From assembly GCA_020634155.1 (NCBI GenBank), contig JACKCI010000002.1, positions 1,178,001 to 1,242,000 of the forward strand: a stretch of DNA of 64,000 nucleotides, written 5' to 3'. Within the stretch, counting starts at the first letter, position 1, and every line of letters starts with the position of its first letter. Origin of the DNA: Anaerolineales bacterium. GTDB taxonomy: Bacteria; Chloroflexota; Anaerolineae; Aggregatilineales; J027. Below the pieces are notes generated by a model that searched no databases, was not told the DNA's origin, and saw only the letters and a program-made list of their open reading frames with translations. The position numbers were made by a program, and so were the translations under genes. This document shows, in pieces, positions 59,524-64,000 of this stretch.

Positions 59524-61647
59524 ATGAAGAGACCATTTCTGGTACTAGTGTTTTTACTTTTAGCGTCGGTGGCTTGCTATTCGGATAGCCCTCTGTGGGT
59601 GTTCGGGGTCACAGAAGTACCGCCTACGGCGACCTTCTTGCCTACCCCTGACCAAGAATTGTATCCATCTCGCTTTACTACTGATGAGATTACCCTTGCT
59701 CCACAACCAACCAAGGCTGACCAAGCATTTTTCTTCGTCACATCCTTGCCGGAAGAACTCAAGTCAGGGGCACGGAATGCAGCGGGTTCTTGTGAATACG
59801 GCTCATCATTGGAAATTCTCTATATTGGGCATCAATTTGACAATTTCAAGGGCGATGCCTACCTTGACAATCTAACCCTCATTACTGCTGAGACCAGCGA
59901 GACCCTCTTTGACTTTGAGGCCAACGCGGGTGACTGGGTTCTCGATGAATCTCGTGAAGCCGGTCTTGCCGTCGCAGGTCAAAAAGATGTTGATTTTAAC
60001 AGTCAACGTGCCAAGCCTGCTGAAGGTCAAGAGGCTCCTGATGCCGCCAATGCGACCACCGTGTTGCATTTGCAAGGCGACTATAAGGGTGAGAATTGGG
60101 AAGTTGGTACCTATACAACCTTTGCTGATGGCGTGGATTGGTCAGGGCAAGAAAGCATCTCCTTTGAGGTTTTTGTCCCGGAAAAGGCCACTAACTTCTA
60201 TGCGTGGGTCTATGTGAAGACAGGTGCCGAAGGTACCGAAACCGCCAGCGAACCGCAACGGTTGGATTCAGGTGCGTGGAATACCGTCGTTGTGCCCTTG
60301 GCCCTTCTTGGCGATGTCAGTGATGTCCGTGAGTTGGGTGTACGAGTTGGTCCCAGCCCCGCCCGTACCTACTACTTGGTTGTTTGTACGGGTACAGTTG
60401 GTTGGGCCAATGAAGAGCGTTTGGCTGGTCCGATCAATTTTGTACGTGGTCAAAGTGCCCTCACCCTTGCCAAAGGCTTACGTGGTGAAGATTTGCCACT
60501 GGATGCCGGACGCCCTGTCTTTTCTATCCATGACGGAACGGCACCGCCAATTTCGCCCAATTTCCCAGCTTCCAAGGTTTGTAATGTAAACGAGGTAGTT
60601 GATATTCTGGATGTTTCAGCCGTTGAGGATGCGACTACAGCCACTGGGTTCCAAGTCTGGTATCAAATTGATTGTCCCCAATCGGGCGGTCGTGGTTGGG
60701 TTATCGAAGATCGGCTCTTTGGGCCGTTGCGCCTACCAGCGGTCAATGGCTTGGGAATCGTTATGTCCGATACTGAGGCACCCATTGACTTAACTGAAAC
60801 TGCTGGCGCAACTTCCGGCGCGAATACCACGGTTGGAACCTGTACCCCCAGCGATGTTATACACACACTAGGGTTTGCCAACTTAACTGCTGAAGATGGC
60901 TCCATTCAGTCTTATTACAACATTGACTGCGTTGGTATCGTCGGCTGGACATCCCAAGACCCCTTGATTGAAATTCCGTACTCTCTGAATTCTTATGTCA
61001 TGATTATCGGCGATGAGAAACGCGACACAGGGGTAACCGAAGAGGATACTACCGAGGATGGCACGGATACTGAGGCAACCGTAACGGATGAAGGTGATAC
61101 TACCGATACCGACACGGCATTGTTAGACCTCGGTGCGGCGGCAAACTATCTGCCAGTTCCGATCACTCGTAACCCCGAACCTGCTTTTGAAGGCAATATC
61201 GAGGGGACGTGCAATAGCGGTACCGTTGTTCAATTAGAGGACGTGCGGTCATGGGAAGACCTTGTGTTCTACCAAGTAACCTGTGGCGACGTAGCAGGGT
61301 GGCTCGAATCACGCTATTTGCCGAACTCAGTCACTTACGAAATCGGTAGTCCTGTATGGTTTGTTCGTGCATCAAAGACTTCCCGTGGCGTTCCGGAAGA
61401 AGGCTATTCAATTCGCGGTGAACCCTCGCGGGTTGGGGCTGTCGTAGGCCAATGTCAACTCTTTAGCGAAGCACAGGTAGACGGGGCAATCTTTGAACCC
61501 AAGGCTCTGCGTCGTTTAGGGTTCCGCTTGTACTATCAAATTACGTGCCTTGCTATTGACGGCGAAGAAATCTCTGGCTGGGTGGATCAAGACGGCCTGA
61601 GTGATACGATCACAGTCCGTAATCCTTACAAACTTATCGGCGGTTAG
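59524..61647 (+). CDS. Lipoprotein with SH3-like repeats and an inserted beta-sandwich
   Basis: A 707-residue secreted protein. The signal peptide ends with lipobox ASVAC, Cys 18. Four or five modules follow the pattern GTC...(V/Y)xxDxx...YxIxC...GWV, typical of bacterial SH3-like domains with a conserved Cys pair (about 60575-60730, 60830-60975, 61190-61325 and 61410-61620). The first such module appears split: its N-terminal part (GSCEYGSSLEILYIG, about 59780-59830) and its C-terminal part (TYYLVVCTGTVGWANEERL, about 60366-60425) flank a beta-rich piece. That piece (FDFEANAGDWVLDES to RELGVRVGPS) resembles a carbohydrate-binding-like sandwich. An acidic Thr/Asp linker lies at 61020-61120. 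It is not an OppA-type binding protein. Confidence 0.75.
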   Translation: MKRPFLVLVFLLLASVACYSDSPLWVFGVTEVPPTATFLPTPDQELYPSRFTTDEITLAPQPTKADQAFFFVTSLPEELKSGARNAAGSCEYGSSLEILYIGHQFDNFKGDAYLDNLTLITAETSETLFDFEANAGDWVLDESREAGLAVAGQKDVDFNSQRAKPAEGQEAPDAANATTVLHLQGDYKGENWEVGTYTTFADGVDWSGQESISFEVFVPEKATNFYAWVYVKTGAEGTETASEPQRLDSGAWNTVVVPLALLGDVSDVRELGVRVGPSPARTYYLVVCTGTVGWANEERLAGPINFVRGQSALTLAKGLRGEDLPLDAGRPVFSIHDGTAPPISPNFPASKVCNVNEVVDILDVSAVEDATTATGFQVWYQIDCPQSGGRGWVIEDRLFGPLRLPAVNGLGIVMSDTEAPIDLTETAGATSGANTTVGTCTPSDVIHTLGFANLTAEDGSIQSYYNIDCVGIVGWTSQDPLIEIPYSLNSYVMIIGDEKRDTGVTEEDTTEDGTDTEATVTDEGDTTDTDTALLDLGAAANYLPVPITRNPEPAFEGNIEGTCNSGTVVQLEDVRSWEDLVFYQVTCGDVAGWLESRYLPNSVTYEIGSPVWFVRASKTSRGVPEEGYSIRGEPSRVGAVVGQCQLFSEAQVDGAIFEPKALRRLGFRLYYQITCLAIDGEEISGWVDQDGLSDTITVRNPYKLIGG

Positions 61648-61698
61648 TGACCACCGTGTGGCTGCAAATAACCCGAAAGAGAGATTGAGGAACTTACG

Positions 61699-63228
61699 AT
61701 GAAAGATGCACTAAATTTTATAAATCGGTTCTTTGGTACACTCATCAGCATCATCGGTGGCCCTAGCATGGTGAAGTTCTTGATTCGCCGTTTTCTAGCC
61801 GCCATTCCGGTCTTGTTTGCAATCATGGTGGTGACTTTCGCCTTGATTCACTCGATGCCCGGTGGCCCCTTTGATCGCACCCTGAATCAACGCTCAATGC
61901 CGCCTGCTGTTCGTCAGCAGTTGCAGGAACGTTATGGGTTGGACAAGAGTGTGTTTTTTGATAGCCCCGCCAATGGGTCTGGTGCGGAAACCATGTCCGG
62001 CAAACAGACTTATATCAAGGGAGGCTATGGTGAAAACAACGAAGGTTCTTTTGAGGCCTTGGAAGGCACTGGTATAGCTTTCTATGACACCTACAAGCTA
62101 TATCGCTGGGATGACGTCACGCACGAATACCGTGCTTATGAAGAAGCCCCTTATAAGGAGTGGGCAAAAGACAACGGGGATATTACCCGTACAGTTGACA
62201 TGCTCAGTGTGTTTTCCGCAAACTTGAGCGGAATGCCCGTGCCAGCCATTAGTGCCGTTGGTATCTCCATTACATCTGAATCCACCAATGAGTTTGGCCT
62301 TGACCAACTCTACGATTATGTTGAGGACTGTCGTCTATATCGGCCTTGGCCCGGTTGGTCTTTGTTCTCTAAACGCCAAGAGTGCTTAACAGGCGATTTT
62401 GGCTCCAACGAAGCCCGCGACCTGTTCCGGATTGACCCACTTGATACCCAGTTTTGGGGCTATCTCTGGAACGTACTCAACCTCGACTTTGGCCCTTCTT
62501 TGAACATTGCTGAGTTACGTGAAAACCGCCAAGTGGCTGATGAAATCAGCGCTCGCCTGCCAATTTCAATGCGAATCGGTGTGGTTGCTGTGATCTTCGG
62601 CTTCTCCTTGGGTATTCCGCTAGGGGTGATGGCTGCTATCTACCACAATACGGTGATTGACTTTTTCGCTACTTTTGTGGCGGTTATTGGACAATCAACC
62701 CCAAGTATTGTGTTGGCCCCCCTGTTGATTATTATCTTGGCGGTGCAGCTCAAAGTCTTACCGACACCAGATAGGTCGATTTGGACAGAAAAACCGTTCT
62801 TCAGTCGAGATTATCTGGTGGCTCTGATTATGCCAACGGTTGCCCTCGGAACAGGTATGAGTGCTGGTATTGCCCGTTTGACCCGCGCTAGTCTCCTCCA
62901 AGTGTTAAGCGAAGACTATATCCGTACTGCCCGCGCCAAGGGTTTGCGTGAACGCACGGTTGTCTACCTGCACGCCCTCAAGAACTCCCTGATTCCAGTT
63001 GCGACCATCTTAGGGCCGCTATTGGCAGGTATCTTGACGGGTACTTTCGTGATTGAGTTGATTTTCTTGATCCCCGGCTTGGGGCAATCATTTATCAACA
63101 GTGTGGGTGCCCGTGACTATACCACGATTATGGCTGTCACCTTGTTGTACTCGACATTCCTTATTGCAGGCAATATCTTGGTCGATATCATGTACACGTG
63201 GCTTGACCCACGTATTCGCTTCGACTAA
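61699..63228 (+). CDS. oppB: Oligopeptide/dipeptide ABC transporter permease (OppB/DppB) with large insertion
   Basis: A 509-residue permease, about 200 longer than E. coli OppB. The N-terminal half-helix MVKFLIRRFLAAIPVLFAIMVVTFALIHSMPGGPFD and the core (ISARLPISMRIGVVAVIFGFSLGIPLG to the EAA loop DYIRTARAKGLRERTVVYLHALKNSLIP) are canonical. Between them (about residues 75-255) lies an external domain with DTYKLYRWDDVTHEYRAYEEAPYKEWAKD and two Cys near the end (DCRLYRP, QECLTGDFGS). It follows the lipoprotein gene by 51 bases. A strong terminator follows. Confidence 0.92.
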   Translation: MKDALNFINRFFGTLISIIGGPSMVKFLIRRFLAAIPVLFAIMVVTFALIHSMPGGPFDRTLNQRSMPPAVRQQLQERYGLDKSVFFDSPANGSGAETMSGKQTYIKGGYGENNEGSFEALEGTGIAFYDTYKLYRWDDVTHEYRAYEEAPYKEWAKDNGDITRTVDMLSVFSANLSGMPVPAISAVGISITSESTNEFGLDQLYDYVEDCRLYRPWPGWSLFSKRQECLTGDFGSNEARDLFRIDPLDTQFWGYLWNVLNLDFGPSLNIAELRENRQVADEISARLPISMRIGVVAVIFGFSLGIPLGVMAAIYHNTVIDFFATFVAVIGQSTPSIVLAPLLIIILAVQLKVLPTPDRSIWTEKPFFSRDYLVALIMPTVALGTGMSAGIARLTRASLLQVLSEDYIRTARAKGLRERTVVYLHALKNSLIPVATILGPLLAGILTGTFVIELIFLIPGLGQSFINSVGARDYTTIMAVTLLYSTFLIAGNILVDIMYTWLDPRIRFD

Positions 63229-63258
63229 TTTTTCTGCAACCAACCTGACGCTTCTACC

Positions 63259-63296
63259 ACGCATCGCAGTCTACCCTAGACTGCGATGCGTTTTTT
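63259..63296 (+). terminator. Terminator of the opp operon
   Basis: ACGCATCGCAGTCTA (63259-63273) pairs perfectly with TAGACTGCGATGCGT (63277-63291), loop CCC, then TTTTT. The 15-bp stem is the strongest in the window. Confidence 0.93.
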
Positions 63297-63297
63297 G

Positions 63298-63325
63298 TTG
63301 AACTCTGGCAAGGTAATGCTACAAT
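63298..63325 (+). promoter_or_regulatory. Promoter of the C-terminal FHA gene
   Basis: TTGAAC (63298-63303), 16 bases, TACAAT (63320-63325). The ATG follows 31 bases on. Confidence 0.4.
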
Positions 63326-63356
63326 TGAAAGATAGTCCTAGTTTGAGGGAAACGCG

Positions 63357-64000
63357 ATGTATCGCGGACGCCTAGAAATTTTCAATCCAGATGGCCCTGT
63401 CGAGAGCTACTTCATTGAAAAAGAAACCATAGCGATTGGGCGCTCAACAGGTAATGACCTAGTTATCGACCGACATGGCATCTCCCGTTACCATGTCACG
63501 CTGGCGATCAAAGATCAACAGGGTACCCTTGAAGACCTTGAATCGGTCAATGGTACCTATGTTGATGGTCTGCGCCTTGGTGCCCATACGCCTCGTATCT
63601 TGCGTGGGGGTGAGGAAATTCAATTGGGGGATACCCGCTTGATTTTCCATCCCGTTCAAGACCTTGAATTGACCCGCCCCACCAACATTCAAATTGTAGA
63701 AACCGACACCTTTCATGCCGAGTTAGATGGCCCGGCTATTGCGGCTACCCCCGGTGCTCATGTGCCTGCGACGCTCAAAATCACCAATAAGAGCAATGCC
63801 CCATTGCGCTTGATGCTTCAAGTAGAGGGTATACCCAAAGAGTGGGTACGCCTTGACCGCATTGAGTTGGAATTAGACCCAGAGACTGAGACCCAAGTCG
63901 GGGTCAATTTTAAGCCGCTCCGCCGCCCTGAAAGCAAACCGGGTGATTATCCCGTCACTATCCATCTCAAGACCGAGTCTGAGGTTGCAGAAATCCACTC
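63357..64000 (+). CDS. FHA-domain protein with Ig-like domain (runs off the right edge)
   Basis: At least 214 residues. An FHA domain (about 1-100) has IAIGRSTGNDLVIDRHGISRYHVTLAI and ESVNGTYVDGLRLG, with the Arg, Ser and Asn that bind phosphothreonine intact. It is followed by a beta-rich region (about 110-210: AATPGAHVPATLKITNKSNAPLRL...GIPKEWVRLDRI) that resembles Ig-like domains of extracellular or chaperone-like proteins. The end is cut at 64000. It is a separate transcript from the opp operon. Confidence 0.9.
   Translation, partial: MYRGRLEIFNPDGPVESYFIEKETIAIGRSTGNDLVIDRHGISRYHVTLAIKDQQGTLEDLESVNGTYVDGLRLGAHTPRILRGGEEIQLGDTRLIFHPVQDLELTRPTNIQIVETDTFHAELDGPAIAATPGAHVPATLKITNKSNAPLRLMLQVEGIPKEWVRLDRIELELDPETETQVGVNFKPLRRPESKPGDYPVTIHLKTESEVAEIH

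Overview
The window is 64 kb of dense bacterial chromosome, almost all coding. No gap without a gene or RNA exceeds 300 bases, and I found no insertion sequence, prophage, CRISPR array or integron. Gene content points to a member of the Chloroflexota, probably Anaerolineae-like. The evidence is the SCO1664 / DUF3090 / MSMEG_4193 trio shared with actinobacteria, lipoproteins with Thr/Pro-rich stalks, a zinc-ribbon L28, a FakA-FakB-FakB cluster, a HerA-like ATPase beside MoxR/DUF58/DUF4129 genes, and a UDP-sulfoquinovose synthase. The assignment is an inference; no rRNA is present.

Layout. 1-5.7 kb: an N-acetylglucosamine-kinase-like gene coupled to a truncated glycosyltransferase, a DCC-family protein, a DnaB-core ATPase, a nitrilase-family amidase, a degenerate shikimate-kinase-like protein, a HAD phosphatase, HU and a lone receiver protein. 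5.8-12.9 kb (minus): MoxR, DUF58, DUF4129 membrane protein and a 1071-residue HerA-like ATPase. 13.0-15.9 kb (plus): a Ser/Thr kinase fused to a degenerate histidine-kinase core and a LuxR helix-turn-helix, then an orphan CpaF-like ATPase. 15.9-17.8 kb (minus): the uncharacterised trio. 17.9-27.2 kb: SDR, unknown protein, amidohydrolase, FtsB-like protein, two glycosyltransferases, DUF1028 protein, arginase, lipoprotein. 27.2-35.9 kb: polyphosphate kinase, CapA-like protein, HEAT-like protein, tRNA-Val, GAF histidine kinase, UDP-sulfoquinovose synthase, EamA transporter.

36.0-41.3 kb is one tightly packed plus-strand operon: a double FHA protein, a 106-residue protein, a glycoside-hydrolase-like protein carrying a second copy of that small domain, CinA, a 78-residue protein and two nucleoside-type ABC permeases. 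41.3-53.1 kb: tRNA-Leu, a double GNAT protein, rpe, rpmB, then Asp23-fakA-fakB-fakB-recG-coaD-coiled-coil protein-rpmF, a GNAT protein and a nucleotide-sugar dehydrogenase. 53.1-55.5 kb (minus): tsaE-tsaB-rimI-family 4 uracil-DNA glycosylase, the last ending in a probable sliding-clamp-binding motif. 55.6-63.2 kb (plus): an oligopeptide-type ABC operon in the unusual order D-F-(small membrane protein)-C-lipoprotein-B, with hairpins before several ribosome binding sites. The window ends in a third FHA protein.

Themes: phospho-signalling (Ser/Thr kinase, three FHA-type proteins or pairs, a pseudo-histidine kinase), envelope and sugar metabolism, and core information processing. The observations I consider most worth following are the kinase/pseudo-histidine-kinase/LuxR fusion, the duplicated small domain in the FHA operon, the split SH3-like lipoprotein and repeated hairpin modules of the opp operon, the clamp-motif glycosylase and a G-quadruplex motif at a convergent gene junction. 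Coordinates use start codons I chose from ribosome binding sites, so some are shorter than the longest open frame.
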